Shown: positions 49,859 through 60,006, numbered from the stretch's first letter. The stretch is DNA of 64,000 nt from Vibrio sp. SNU_ST1 (GCF_030563405.1 NZ_CP130748.1:930001-994000), one strand, 5' to 3'. A program made the numbers and translations. The notes: generated by a model not told the origin, from the letters alone.

Positions 49859-50020
49859 ATACCAATCACAGTAAGTAAGTGATCAAAATTAGCGTAGGGA
49901 AAAGGCTTGAGAACAAGGCAGAATTTTTCGATAAGTAGTTATTCTACAATCAAAAATTCTAACGCAGTTATCGAGCGTTTTAGCAAGCTAGGGTGACCAG
50001 TTATTTACTACGATTGGTAT
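49859..50020. mobile_element. MITE-like element, 162 bp with 27-bp imperfect inverted repeats
   Basis: The ends begin ATACCAATC on each strand and form an imperfect 27-bp inverted repeat. The inside folds into a long hairpin (AGAATTTTT...GTAG / CTAC...AAAAATTCT). Its general plan (CTGCGTTA, hairpin with TGTAG/CTAC at the tip, then CCTTGT on one strand) also occurs in the 35316-35581 element. It encodes nothing. Confidence 0.75.
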
Positions 50021-50264
50021 TATGCATTGGTGGCGTAGGTCTACATGTTTATTGGCAGGGATGTTTTGTTGCAACAGTGACGTCGAATTTCGATGGGTTA
50101 TAAGAGGAATGAGTCAGGTACCTATGCCATATGTTTAAATACAACAGAGCGGTAATAGGCTTGAAGTTGCCGTGAGAAACAGGCTTAAATCAGATTCCGA
50201 TAATTAAGGACTTTGACTTGTTGACTAACTGACTCTTAGATTCGATTAACTTTACGCTAGATGC

Positions 50265-50295
50265 AAAAAAGCCGCTGATTTCTCAGCGGCTTTCT
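50265..50295. terminator. Terminator of tRNA-Ser copy 2
   Basis: The same GCCGCTGA / TCAGCGGC stem as at 47369-47403. Confidence 0.88.
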
Positions 50296-50301
50296 TAAAT
50301 G

Positions 50302-50392
50302 TGGTGGAGGGATAGGGATTTGAACCCTAGAACCGCTATTAACGGTTGCCGGTTTTCAAGACCGGTGCTTTCGACCACTCAGCCATCCCTCC
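50302..50392 (-). tRNA. tRNA-Ser (UGA), copy 2
   Basis: This 91-base sequence is identical to copy 1 at 47407-47497, with the same acceptor stem, TGA anticodon, variable arm and encoded CCA. The promoter-like sequence and terminator around it are also copied, so a unit of about 140 bp was duplicated. Confidence 0.97.
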
Positions 50393-50402
50393 AGTGGCGT
50401 GA

Positions 50403-50431
50403 ATAATATAAGGGGCAGAGGATCTTGTAAA
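50403..50431 (-). promoter_or_regulatory. Promoter of tRNA-Ser copy 2
   Basis: TTTACA and TATTAT 17 bases apart on the minus strand, as in copy 1. Confidence 0.7.
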
Positions 50432-50485
50432 CCCTTAATTTTCATAATTTTGTTTTGTTGCTTGTTTTCTAATCATTCACGGCAA

Positions 50486-50519
50486 TAAAAAAGGGAAGCC
50501 ATTGGCTTCCCTTTTCTTT
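50486..50519. terminator. Terminator after yejM
   Basis: AAGGGAAGCCA / TGGCTTCCCTT stem flanked by A6 and T-rich sequence, 12 bases beyond the yejM stop. Confidence 0.9.
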
Positions 50520-50530
50520 TTGATGATCAT

Positions 50531-52327
50531 TTAGTCATTTTTGGTATAGAACCGTTGTAACTCAGTAAGGCCTTGCATCAACACTGGCAAGCGAGGGCTT
50601 ACATCTTTCAGACGTTTGTAATTCTGATCGTACAATTTGTAGTTACCAAACTTATCTAACACCGTCGTTTGTTGGTCAGTAACAAGAGCAAGTTCACGTG
50701 AGTCTCCTGCAAGAATCCATTTTCTTCTACGCTCATCAAACAGGCTACGTCCACTACTGAAATCTGTAGGGTTCGAAGATACACCTAATAGCTCTTGCAT
50801 TAGCGTGACTGACACATCTAGGTGACTAGAACGGTGAGTATATTCAGATGCTGACTTACCTGGCCATTTGATGAACAGAGGCACTTGTAGTTGGTAGCGA
50901 CTGTAATTGGAGTTTGCGCCCCAACTGTTGGTTTTCGTCTCGTTAAATTCAGTACCGTGGTTAGAGGTAACGATAACCACAGTGTTCTCTTGAATATCTA
51001 AGCGATCCAACTCTGCGAAGATTTTCGCCAACTGAACATCAGCCGCTTGAGTCGATTTTTGGTAGTCTGCAGTAAAACGTTCAGCGGTAGTCAACGTTAC
51101 ATCTGTTTCGTAACTAGAGAAGTTATCGAGCGTTGTTAGTTCAATAAAGTTAAACCAAGGGCTTTTTGCTTGTGGTGATTGAACCCATTCAGACCAAGCT
51201 TGTATTGCGCTTTGGTCATCGTCTGTTGCTTGCTCTGGGAGTACATCACGGCCTCGGAAGATGACTTCCGGGTAAAGGGCGTCGTCAAAGTCATCACCGC
51301 TAAAAGCGGCAAGTGTATAATTGTGATGATCTAGCACATCGAGCAGTACTGCGCTCGAACCTTGTGCTTTGATGCTGCTTGCGTAGCTGCTAGGAAGGCC
51401 ATAGAACAATCCGAAAATACCAAACATGTCGTTACTTGAACTGTAGTGATTGGTGAAGTTGATCGATTGTTGTGCATAGGCATAGCTGCTTGGCATCGCA
51501 GTGCTATTGAGTGCATCAGCGCGAAGATTATTCACACTCACAAGTAGAATATTAAGATCAGCACTGCGGCGGTTGTATTGAATTTTTTCTAGCGGGTAGC
51601 TAACTAAGTTTACGTTCTCTTGGTTCGCTTCTAAACGCTGTAAATACTCTTCACGGTCTAATAGACCATGCTTTTCCATAAAGCTTTTTGCTGTCATAGG
51701 GTAAGACAGTGGGAAATTCGCTTTCTGGCTTGTAATTGGGTTGTAGAAATACGCATCAGCCCACATGTAGGTCAAGTGGCTGCTGATGAAACACAAGAAG
51801 AAGACGGCAGTAATAGGACGGCCAATGTGTTTATGAGACAGTTTACGTTGCTTACGCCAAACCCACTCAGACAGGCCTAGCTGCAATAAGAAGATTAGTG
51901 GCATTACAATGAAGAGGTGCTGCAAATCAGAAGTGAGTGCAGACTCCTCTCCACTGAATAAAACCTCCCACACGACAGGTGTCAGGTGGAGGTTTATATT
52001 TTGATACGTTTGAGTATCAATCAGTAGGACAGTTAAACCTATGGTTGCGAAGATAACGGCAACCAAACGTAATAACTTCCTCGACGGAAGAATAAAAGTG
52101 AGTGGGAACAGCACTAATAGATAGAGCGCGAACACCAAAAATCCAAAATGACCAACCCATGATGCAGCCAAATAGAATTGACCCAATAGGGTTTCTGGCC
52201 AAGCAGATTGAGTAATATAACGAGTACCAATCAACATCGCAGCAATGATGTTGAAAAATGCAAACCAGTGGCCCCAACCTACCAGTCGAGATACACGATC
52301 GCTATATGAGTTTGCGCTGTCTACCAT
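50531..52327 (-). CDS. yejM: YejM/PbgA-like sulfatase-domain inner-membrane protein (DUF3413)
   Basis: The 598-aa protein has five N-terminal membrane helices (DUF3413) and a C-terminal alkaline-phosphatase-superfamily domain (TSNHGTEFNETKTNSWG). In E. coli YejM senses periplasmic LPS and controls LpxC turnover through LapB. It lies with yejL and yejK as in E. coli, yejL being 27 bases upstream on the same strand. Confidence 0.93.
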   Translation of the reverse strand: MVDSANSYSDRVSRLVGWGHWFAFFNIIAAMLIGTRYITQSAWPETLLGQFYLAASWVGHFGFLVFALYLLVLFPLTFILPSRKLLRLVAVIFATIGLTVLLIDTQTYQNINLHLTPVVWEVLFSGEESALTSDLQHLFIVMPLIFLLQLGLSEWVWRKQRKLSHKHIGRPITAVFFLCFISSHLTYMWADAYFYNPITSQKANFPLSYPMTAKSFMEKHGLLDREEYLQRLEANQENVNLVSYPLEKIQYNRRSADLNILLVSVNNLRADALNSTAMPSSYAYAQQSINFTNHYSSSNDMFGIFGLFYGLPSSYASSIKAQGSSAVLLDVLDHHNYTLAAFSGDDFDDALYPEVIFRGRDVLPEQATDDDQSAIQAWSEWVQSPQAKSPWFNFIELTTLDNFSSYETDVTLTTAERFTADYQKSTQAADVQLAKIFAELDRLDIQENTVVIVTSNHGTEFNETKTNSWGANSNYSRYQLQVPLFIKWPGKSASEYTHRSSHLDVSVTLMQELLGVSSNPTDFSSGRSLFDERRRKWILAGDSRELALVTDQQTTVLDKFGNYKLYDQNYKRLKDVSPRLPVLMQGLTELQRFYTKND

Positions 52328-52354
52328 TTATAATTCTTTTTCCGTCAATCAAAC

Positions 52355-52582
52355 TTAGTGAGACTTTTTATCTTCAAGAGAAGAAATTAAAGCTTCGGCA
52401 AATTTTTCAGCAATTCCTTTGCGTTGTGAAGCAGCAACGTTCTGATTTAAGACATTGGTTGCGATATTTCCAGCGATCATCAATGAAAGCTCAGGTGAAG
52501 CTTTGTGCTTAGTCAGTACAGCACCTACTTCAGCTAGGATTTTTTCAACTTGATCATCTGTGTATTTAGATATAATCGGCAT
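52355..52582 (-). CDS. yejL: YejL family protein (DUF1414)
   Basis: The 75-aa helical protein begins [19 protein letters not shown] and matches YejL. Function unknown. It is 27 bases upstream of yejM, on the same strand, and divergent from yejK, the usual gammaproteobacterial arrangement. Confidence 0.93.
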
Positions 52583-52666
52583 AAGGACTCTAATAATGAT
52601 AGTAAAAGCGGCTTATGATAACCTACTATGCACAACAACTGAAACCTGAACGGTAATATTTTCACT

Positions 52667-53671
52667 ATGAGCCTTCACCTTTCCAACGTAATTTTACACC
52701 AGCTAAGCAAGAACGATCAGGAAGAGCTGATTGTTAACTATCGTGCTGAATCTCTAGAAAACGATACTGCATCTGAAAACCTAGTCGCTGAACTTCACCG
52801 AGTTTTTAATTCAAAAGCAGGTAAAGGATTTGGTTCTTTCAAATCCGACAGCGAATTCCAGCAGTCGTTGCATGAATTTCGAGCTGGAGAACAAAGTTTT
52901 TATGATTTCTCTCAAAAAAGTGCGCTACGTCTAAAAGATGAGCTTTCAAAGTATCCTTTTGCTGATGAAGGCACTTTGGTACTGGCTGAATATCAATCAC
53001 TGGCGACAGACTACCTTTTCATTGGGCTACTGCCTTCTAATCAAAGTTTGAAAGTGACCGAAGGGCTAGATATTAGTGCGACGGATTACCTTGATATCTC
53101 GAAGATGGATATTGTTGCGCGCCTTGATCTTTCAACATACGACACAGACAAAGAGTCAAACCGTTACCTTACTTATATTAAAGGGCGCGTTGGTCGTAAA
53201 GTCGCTGACTTCTTCTTAGACTTCCTTCAAGCAGAAGTAGGCTTGGATGCTAAGCAGCAAAACCAAGTATTGATGCAAGCGGTAGAAGACTTTGTTTCTG
53301 ACTCTAAGTTAGAGAAAGAAGAAGCGATCAGCTATAAAAAACAAGTTGCGGATTACTGTAACGAACAGCTTAAAGCGGGTGATGAAGTTCAAGTTCGTGA
53401 ACTTTCTGGAGAATTGCCAGCAAGCACTGATGGTACAAGCTTCTTTGACTATACTAGTGAGCAAGGCTACGAGTTAGAAGACAGCTTCCCAGCAGACCGC
53501 GCAACTATGCGTAAACTAACAAAATTTGTTGGTGCTGGTGGCGGTTTGAATGTTAGTTTTGATAGTCTGCTTTTAGGTGAGCGTATCTTCTATGATCCAG
53601 AGACAGACACGCTAACCATTAAAGGGACGCCACCGAACTTACGTGATCAACTGACTCGCAATAAGTCATAG
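52667..53671 (+). CDS. yejK: Nucleoid-associated protein YejK (NdpA)
   Basis: The 334-aa protein matches the NdpA/YejK family; it begins MSLHLSNVILHQL and has the conserved TYIKGRVGRKVADFF block. It associates with the nucleoid, and E. coli YejK interacts with topoisomerase IV. Divergent from yejL. Confidence 0.95.
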   Translation: MSLHLSNVILHQLSKNDQEELIVNYRAESLENDTASENLVAELHRVFNSKAGKGFGSFKSDSEFQQSLHEFRAGEQSFYDFSQKSALRLKDELSKYPFADEGTLVLAEYQSLATDYLFIGLLPSNQSLKVTEGLDISATDYLDISKMDIVARLDLSTYDTDKESNRYLTYIKGRVGRKVADFFLDFLQAEVGLDAKQQNQVLMQAVEDFVSDSKLEKEEAISYKKQVADYCNEQLKAGDEVQVRELSGELPASTDGTSFFDYTSEQGYELEDSFPADRATMRKLTKFVGAGGGLNVSFDSLLLGERIFYDPETDTLTIKGTPPNLRDQLTRNKS

Positions 53672-53767
53672 TCCGAAGTTATTAGGTAGTAAGCGACAGC
53701 AGGTTGTTGTCGCTTGTTTATGTTTAGCAACATAATGGTTTAGAGTTCGCATGAACAAGGAATATCG

Positions 53768-55276
53768 ATGGAACAATCAGTAATAAAGCCCAATCGCTTT
53801 AAAAGACCAGCAACTTTTTTGGTTGCACTCTTGGCTCTGTGGCTACTTCCTTCACTGGCTCTCCTTAATCTAAGCCGTTCTTACTCTCACTCGCTCGCTC
53901 AAATTGAAGAGCTCGGTATTCGTGTTAATGAACTGAGGCAATCGCTTTATTTCTCTGAGCCGCTGCGAGTCTCTCGTATTAATGATCTAGCACTCGATGC
54001 TCAGTTGGTTTATTCGATCCGACTGCAGATTGAATCTGATTTCCAACACGCCTTGTTTCGCCCTGATGTGAACCAACTGCTTTACGTTGCCGATCAATTT
54101 TTAGAAAAATTTGATGAATTCATTCCGATAGAAAGTCAGGTGCAAGATATCGTCGATAACATCAAAGTGTTGCGCACAGATAGTGAACTTTCCCCTAAGT
54201 TAAAACCGCTACTCAACGAATTTGGTGTCGTCGTTTTTGAAGCGATGTATTCCGATAACCAAAGTTCATCAGCGACTTATCGCGCCTTTGATTCCATTCT
54301 TGAAAAGTCTTATTCATTAAAGACCGAAGAGCAAGATGCACTCCAACAATTACTGGCTGATGCTTCAGCATTGTTGAGTGATTACGCTCAGCTCAATTAT
54401 TTAGTCGATAAAATCAAGAAGAATTCAGTAAACGACCAGATCATTAAACTTGAAGATGAGTTCCATGGGCGTCAGTACACCTTATTATTGGTCATGCTAG
54501 GTTTAAGCTTAATGGCAATGATTGCGTTAGTGTTGTGGAGCGTTAGACCTTCCAAATTCATTAAAGAAGCAAGGATAGAACTTAGACCGGAACCAGTCAT
54601 CGATTCAAATCAGGAAGATGCTCTCTCTACTTCCAGCAAAGATACGTCTTCTCGTAACAATACGCCTTCTCACAGCGATATTGCTTCTTCCGCGGTGACG
54701 CCACCAAGTCACCCCCCATCAGTATTAGATATTACGCCAGCGAGTCAACATTCTGATATCCAAGCTCAGCAGAGTGTTTGTGCGACAAGCCCGCAAGCTA
54801 TTTCACAAGAACCGACTTCACAAGAACCTATTCCACAAGTTCCGGTTCAGCAAAACTCTATTCAGCAACCCCCAACTCAGCGAACACCAGAACAGGTGCA
54901 AGAGCCAGAGAAGCACATTGCCAGTGTGACGGATTCAAAGCCAGCGATTGATATTGAAGAGATGCTAGAGACTCTCGATGGCGATACCGAGTCTGTTGAA
55001 TTGTTGCTAGGGGTCTTTGTCGAAGATCACGCAGATGACTACACCAGATTCAAATCTCTGCTCACCAAGGATGAAACCTCTGCTGCTCGCATTGTGCACA
55101 GCTTAAAAGGTGTGGCTGGCAGCATTAAAGCGTCTCGGCTAGCGATCATTGCAGCGACTATTGAAATGACAATGAAGCAGTCCAGAGCCATTAGCGAGCA
55201 CGATTTAGCCGAACTAGAGATGGCGATAAAAGCCTCTGTAGATTCTGCTCATGACTATTTAAATACCCAACGTTAA
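53768..55276 (+). CDS. Membrane-anchored Hpt-domain protein
   Basis: The 502-aa protein has two membrane helices (about 14-34 and 236-257) around a periplasmic sensor of ~200 residues, then a Pro/Ser/Gln-rich linker (~280-380) and a C-terminal Hpt domain (~395-500). The phosphoacceptor is His444 in RIVHSLKG. No kinase domain or receiver is present, so it must take phosphate from another kinase or serve as a shuttle. Partner unknown. Confidence 0.85.
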   Translation: MEQSVIKPNRFKRPATFLVALLALWLLPSLALLNLSRSYSHSLAQIEELGIRVNELRQSLYFSEPLRVSRINDLALDAQLVYSIRLQIESDFQHALFRPDVNQLLYVADQFLEKFDEFIPIESQVQDIVDNIKVLRTDSELSPKLKPLLNEFGVVVFEAMYSDNQSSSATYRAFDSILEKSYSLKTEEQDALQQLLADASALLSDYAQLNYLVDKIKKNSVNDQIIKLEDEFHGRQYTLLLVMLGLSLMAMIALVLWSVRPSKFIKEARIELRPEPVIDSNQEDALSTSSKDTSSRNNTPSHSDIASSAVTPPSHPPSVLDITPASQHSDIQAQQSVCATSPQAISQEPTSQEPIPQVPVQQNSIQQPPTQRTPEQVQEPEKHIASVTDSKPAIDIEEMLETLDGDTESVELLLGVFVEDHADDYTRFKSLLTKDETSAARIVHSLKGVAGSIKASRLAIIAATIEMTMKQSRAISEHDLAELEMAIKASVDSAHDYLNTQR

Positions 55277-55352
55277 CTTTTACAGGTTTTTTGACAATAC
55301 TCTGACGAAGCGCTCATACAATCCGCGCCCTTAGTCTTTGTCAGAGGTTTAT

Positions 55353-56531
55353 ATGTCACGAGTTTCGAGTCGAAATTGGATAGTGTTGGTGCTTAGCATT
55401 GTGCTAAGTGGTTGTTCTATCTTGGAAGTTAAGCTAGATAGTCAAACGACGCCTCTTACTCAGCAAGAGTTACAGGCTCGGATCATGACGCGTGAATACG
55501 CCAAGATGTTTTTTACACGAGTAGAAGACTCGGCCGATCTCATTGCGCTATCTTACCCTGCTGATGATACCTTACATCAATCTTATGTGTTGCTTTGGAA
55601 GATCCATGCAGAGCAGGGCTTACAACAAGCGGCGTACCAAACTTCCCCAATGTCAGCATTAATTGACTCATGGGTTTTCACAGCCCAAATGAATCAGTTT
55701 TATAGCCAAGGCGATGGCGCGGATCTGTTCGTGACGGATGATGCGGTAGAGACTGCTCGTTCTCTTGACCATGAAGCAGAGAAACTGGCAAAGGGTGTAT
55801 TGAGCTCGAGTGATTTCAAGAACAGCAAAGCGTTCGTCGCAGAGTTTGCCGCGAGCAATCCTTTTAAAGATCTTACCTTCAGAAGCACACCCGCTTACCG
55901 TGAATGGCTAAGTTACCTTGGTAAAGACGAATCTCGAATCGTTCAAAGCCTAGGTACCATGCCGGAGGCGATGGGCGATGCATCAGACCGCTTAAGCCTA
56001 ATGGCTGACCAAACGCCGAAATTGATGACGTGGAAAGCCGAGTTGGTGGCGATGAATAGCTCGCTAACGGGTGAAAATCTATCGATGACGCTGGAAAGCC
56101 TTCGTCAAACATCAGCAAGCATGCAGGACTTCATTGAGAATAACCCTGAGTACATGCAAACATTGGCTTCTATTATGTCGACAGAAATGCAGCCTTTACT
56201 CAACGACCTGAGTGATAAGACAGATCAAAAATTGGAGATGCTCACTGAAGAACGTGTGGCGTTAGAAAAAATGGTGACACGAGAGAGAGAAGCTCTGGTC
56301 GCGATGATTACGAAAGAGCGTATTGAAATTGCAGGCATTGTGACTTCTGAAAGGGAACTGTTTACACAAGATCTTGATCGCGTCTCTCAAGAGGTAGTGG
56401 TACTCGCAATTGATAAACTGATGGAGTTAATCAAAGGTGTGATTATTTACTTCATCCTGTTTATTTTGGTGGTGTTCTTTGCACCCCTAGGCATAGGTTA
56501 TTGGTTGGGCAAGCGAACCATACATAAATGA
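55353..56531 (+). CDS. Coiled-coil lipoprotein with C-terminal membrane segment
   Basis: I start at ATG 55353 (392 aa), after CAGAGG. A lipobox (LSGC, Cys21) is followed by a helical domain. A long charged coiled coil (about 290-355) rich in Glu and Arg follows, then one hydrophobic segment (~363-386) near the end. Such proteins are often annotated as chemotaxis proteins, but I see no signalling hairpin. Having both a lipid anchor and a C-terminal helix is unusual. Function unknown. Confidence 0.82.
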   Translation: MSRVSSRNWIVLVLSIVLSGCSILEVKLDSQTTPLTQQELQARIMTREYAKMFFTRVEDSADLIALSYPADDTLHQSYVLLWKIHAEQGLQQAAYQTSPMSALIDSWVFTAQMNQFYSQGDGADLFVTDDAVETARSLDHEAEKLAKGVLSSSDFKNSKAFVAEFAASNPFKDLTFRSTPAYREWLSYLGKDESRIVQSLGTMPEAMGDASDRLSLMADQTPKLMTWKAELVAMNSSLTGENLSMTLESLRQTSASMQDFIENNPEYMQTLASIMSTEMQPLLNDLSDKTDQKLEMLTEERVALEKMVTREREALVAMITKERIEIAGIVTSERELFTQDLDRVSQEVVVLAIDKLMELIKGVIIYFILFILVVFFAPLGIGYWLGKRTIHK

Positions 56532-56555
56532 ACAAATAGACAAATCAGCAGATAA

Positions 56556-56583
56556 GAAAAGAGCGCCCTGGGCGCTCTTTTTG
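56556..56583. terminator. Bidirectional terminator between the coiled-coil lipoprotein and nhaC
   Basis: AAAAGAGCGCCC / GGGCGCTCTTTT stem with T5. Confidence 0.9.
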
Positions 56584-56629
56584 CATTTATATCATCAACA
56601 TTTTTGTGCTTACGCACTAAAGCATTAGC

Positions 56630-58066
56630 TTAAGCTTGTTGCTTGCTCAGCTCAGCCACTTCTTCAGATTCAAGCGCTGGTGCTGTTGGTTCACATTTAT
56701 CAACGAACCAACCCATGTAAGACGTTACGATAGTCACGAGGATGCAGATGAAGCTCAACCACATGAACGGAGCGTAAGAGAGCGTTGCGACACCAAGAAT
56801 ACTCGCCATGTAGATGCCGTTGTCGCTCCAAGGAACCATGCCTGAAGTTAACGTGCCACCGAACTCAGCGTTACGAGATAGATTTTTACGTTGATAACCT
56901 AAACGGTCGTAGTTTTTCGCACAGATTTTTGGCGTTAGGATTAACGATACGTACATTGCAGAACCGAATACGTTACCCATGAAGGCCGTGCCGATCGTGC
57001 TTGTTGCTAGAGAACCTGCGCTATTTACTCGGCGCTCGAACACCTTAGCAATCGTCTCTAGTACGCCCACTTTATCCAGTAAGCCACCAAAACCTAAACC
57101 AAACACAATCACTGCTACCGAACCAAGCATTGAAGACATGCCACCACGGTTAAGAATCGAGTCAATAAACTCTACGCCAGATGAAATAGAGAACGGTGCC
57201 CAAGCAGTATTGAATGCCGTTAAGAAATCGATATCTTGGATCATGACTGCCCAGATAATACCTAGCAGAGAACCGAAGCTGATTACCGGGAATGAAGGCA
57301 TGCGGAAAGCCAACAGACCAAGCACGATCAGTACTGGGACAAATGAGTAAGGTGTGATGTAGAACTGAACTTCCATTGCTTTGATGACAGAATCTACTTG
57401 GCTCATATCGACGTTACCTGCGTAGTGGAAACCAAACGCAGTAAACATGATGCCAGTAATCACGTAGCTGATTAACGCAACTGGAAGCATGCCCTTGATG
57501 TGTTCAACCACTTCAACACCAGACATTGAAGAAGCCAATATCACTGAATCAGAAAGTGGAGACATCTTGTCGCCGAAGTAACAGCCTGACAGTACAGCAC
57601 CTGCAGTAATTGGTGCAGGAACACCTAGGCCTTGGCCAATACCCATCATCGCAATACCTGCTGTACCTGCAGCTCCCCAAGAAGTACCAGTAGCCAACGC
57701 AGTTAGAGAACAGATAATCATGGTCGCTAAAAGGAAGATAGAAGGGTGGATAGCTTTCAGACCATAGTAAATGATAGTAGGTACGATCCCGCCTGAGATC
57801 CATGTACCAACAAGAGCGCCAACGGCTAAAAGTATTAAAACCGCGCCTAAGCCATTGGATATTCCTTTGAGTGCCGCTTTTTCTAAGTCTTTGTATTCGT
57901 GGCCAAGGCGAATACCGAGAACCATGATAATGAACCAACCAATATACAGGGCAAGTTGAATAGGAAGGTCAAGCTTTGCTGTAAAGGAAAAAGCAAGGGA
58001 TAGAAATAATCCTAACGCGATGAATACCTGCAATAGGTTCGGTAGGCGAGTTTTACTCTGCTTCAT
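56630..58066 (-). CDS. nhaC: Na+/H+ antiporter NhaC family
   Basis: The 478-aa protein has about 12 membrane helices and NhaC signatures (ATGTSWGAAGTAGIAMMGIGQGLG, GCYFGDKMSPLSDSVILASS). It would expel Na+ in exchange for H+, important in a marine cell; members also exchange malate for lactate. ATG at 58066. Single gene. Confidence 0.94.
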   Translation of the reverse strand: MKQSKTRLPNLLQVFIALGLFLSLAFSFTAKLDLPIQLALYIGWFIIMVLGIRLGHEYKDLEKAALKGISNGLGAVLILLAVGALVGTWISGGIVPTIIYYGLKAIHPSIFLLATMIICSLTALATGTSWGAAGTAGIAMMGIGQGLGVPAPITAGAVLSGCYFGDKMSPLSDSVILASSMSGVEVVEHIKGMLPVALISYVITGIMFTAFGFHYAGNVDMSQVDSVIKAMEVQFYITPYSFVPVLIVLGLLAFRMPSFPVISFGSLLGIIWAVMIQDIDFLTAFNTAWAPFSISSGVEFIDSILNRGGMSSMLGSVAVIVFGLGFGGLLDKVGVLETIAKVFERRVNSAGSLATSTIGTAFMGNVFGSAMYVSLILTPKICAKNYDRLGYQRKNLSRNAEFGGTLTSGMVPWSDNGIYMASILGVATLSYAPFMWLSFICILVTIVTSYMGWFVDKCEPTAPALESEEVAELSKQQA

Positions 58067-58566
58067 AAAAGCCTCTTGTGATTTCGAGCATTTATAGTGC
58101 TTCGTTATGGTGTGTGGTGCAAAACGGACACTACAGTAATTAGTTTATTATATCGAAAAAATACGCCCAAGTTGTGATATTTGACTGTTAACGCAGTTAA
58201 TCATGGTTTCATTATCTGAAATGTTGTTAAATTCATGGTTGTTACATGTTGAAACTTGTCGCGCGTTGTTTTCGTTTTGTGAAGTATTATTCTGGATAGT
58301 ATTGATTAAAAAGAGGGATTTACTGTTTGTGACACGAGTGTGATTAAGCTGTTTTGGCGATGCAAATGTTTGAATTTGAGGATAATGGGCGTTTTATCAA
58401 TGAGGTGGATATTAAATGTCGAGATAGGGATAACTGCGCTATTCATTGCGTTCACTTAAAAGAAACGAAAAAGTTACACTTTTTGACAAAAAGCACTTGA
58501 GTTCTGTTTCTGAAAAACTTATAGATGGGGGAGAGCAATTTTTAATTTATACATGGAGAGTGAGCG
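58067..58566. other. Divergent nhaC-asd intergenic region
   Basis: The 500-bp region holds the promoters of both genes. CTTTTT-GAC-AAAAAG (58479-58493) is a small perfect inverted repeat, about 70 bases before asd. I saw no riboswitch fold or coding frame I could support. Confidence 0.55.
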
Positions 58567-59685
58567 ATGAGAGTAGGTCTAGTTGGTTGGCGCGGTATGG
58601 TTGGTTCTGTATTGATGCAACGTATGGTTGAAGAGAAAGATTTCGACTTGATTGAACCTGTTTATTACAGTACGTCTCAGATTGGTATTCCTGCCCCTGT
58701 TTTGGGTGGTAAAGATGCGGGTCTACTTCAAGACGCTTTTGATATTGATAGCCTAAAACAGCTTGATGCGGTGATTACCTGTCAAGGCGGAGACTACACC
58801 TCAAAAGTATACCCAGCACTGCGTCAAGCAGGTTGGAAAGGCTACTGGATTGATGCGGCTTCTACCTTACGTATGGACGCGGATTCAATCATTACTCTTG
58901 ATCCTGTTAACTTGGCTCAAATCCAACAAGGCATCCACGGTGGTACTAACACTTTCGTTGGCGGTAACTGTACTGTGAGCCTAATGCTTATGGCTTTGGG
59001 TGGTCTATACGAGAAAGGCATGGTTGAGTGGATGAGTGCCATGACTTACCAAGCCGCTTCAGGTGCGGGCGCTAAGAACATGCGTGAACTGATCTCACAA
59101 ATGGGCGTGATCAACGATAGCGTAAGTTCTGAGTTAGCGAACCCTTCGAGTTCAATTCTTGATATTGACAAAAAAGTTGCTGAAACCATTCGTTCATCTT
59201 CATTTCCAACCGATCAGTTTGGTGCTCCTCTTGCGGGCTCACTGATTCCTTGGATCGATGTGAAGCGTGAAAACGGTCAAAGCAAAGAAGAGTGGAAAGC
59301 CGGCGTTGAAGCGAACAAGATTCTTGGCCTAGATGGTCAGCCAATCCCAATTGATGGCACTTGTGTACGAATCGGTGCAATGCGTTGTCACGCTCAAGCA
59401 CTAACGATTAAGCTTAAGCAAGACGTGCCTATGGACGAGATCGAAGAGATCATCGCGACGCACAATGATTGGGTTAAAGTGATTCCTAATGACCGAGACA
59501 TCACGGCGCAGGAGCTAACACCAGCGAAAGTAACAGGCACAATGTCTGTACCAGTCGGTCGTCTGCGTAAGATGTCGATGGGTAACGACTTCCTAAACGC
59601 ATTCACTGTTGGTGACCAACTACTTTGGGGTGCTGCAGAACCACTACGCCGCACTTTACGCATTATCCTTGCTGAGAAGGCGTAA
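58567..59685 (+). CDS. asd: Aspartate-semialdehyde dehydrogenase
   Basis: The 372-aa enzyme reduces aspartyl phosphate to aspartate semialdehyde, the branch point to lysine, diaminopimelate, threonine and methionine. The N-terminal [11 protein letters not shown] binds NADP and the catalytic Cys135 lies in GGNCTVSL, as in E. coli. ATG 58567 follows GGAGAGTGAGCG. Confidence 0.98.
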   Translation: MRVGLVGWRGMVGSVLMQRMVEEKDFDLIEPVYYSTSQIGIPAPVLGGKDAGLLQDAFDIDSLKQLDAVITCQGGDYTSKVYPALRQAGWKGYWIDAASTLRMDADSIITLDPVNLAQIQQGIHGGTNTFVGGNCTVSLMLMALGGLYEKGMVEWMSAMTYQAASGAGAKNMRELISQMGVINDSVSSELANPSSSILDIDKKVAETIRSSSFPTDQFGAPLAGSLIPWIDVKRENGQSKEEWKAGVEANKILGLDGQPIPIDGTCVRIGAMRCHAQALTIKLKQDVPMDEIEEIIATHNDWVKVIPNDRDITAQELTPAKVTGTMSVPVGRLRKMSMGNDFLNAFTVGDQLLWGAAEPLRRTLRIILAEKA

Positions 59686-59716
59686 TAGAAAGTACTCTAT
59701 ATTCGAGTTGAGAGCC

Positions 59717-59767
59717 AAAAGCCGATGTTTGAACTGACCCCAATAGTTAGTGCATCGGCTTTTTTGA
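59717..59767 (+). terminator. Terminator after asd
   Basis: AAAAGCCGATG / CATCGGCTTTT stem with a long loop and T6. Confidence 0.8.
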
Positions 59768-59849
59768 TCACGGAAAGCTTGTTAAGTAACGCTTCCTGCT
59801 TCTTTCAGTTCTTCGTGTTGAAATATTACTAGGACGAGATCCCCCAACT

Positions 59850-60006
59850 CGCTCGTCCCTCGCTCTTGAGGATGACGGCTTTTTATCTAAATCTAAACGG
59901 CGTCATTTCCGAAAGCGACGCAGAAGGGTGAGCGGGAATCTGGGTCCTGTTTCTATCAGCTGAAAATCGAAAAAGGGTTGACGATAAAACGTCAACCCTT
60001 TTAGTT
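59850..60006. repeat. Repeat block A: ERIC-like palindrome plus minus-strand terminator
   Basis: An imperfect palindrome (CCCAACTCGCTC...GATGACG / CGTCAT...AGCGGGAATC) is followed by TATCAGCTGAAAATCG and a GGGTTGACG / CGTCAACCC hairpin. The hairpin would end minus-strand transcripts from the yeaR-like gene. A second copy lies at 61396-61562. Confidence 0.85.

Larger units (their letters stand above)
49710..50264. other. Intergenic region with terminator and MITE-like element
   Basis: This 555-bp stretch holds a terminator (49740-49773) and the MITE-like element (49859-50020). The remaining ~240 bases before the second tRNA terminator show nothing I can name. Confidence 0.7.

Noticed and set aside
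58067..58566. Lysine riboswitch before asd
   Set aside because: I could not find the conserved L-box core, and the leader has only a small inverted repeat near the start.
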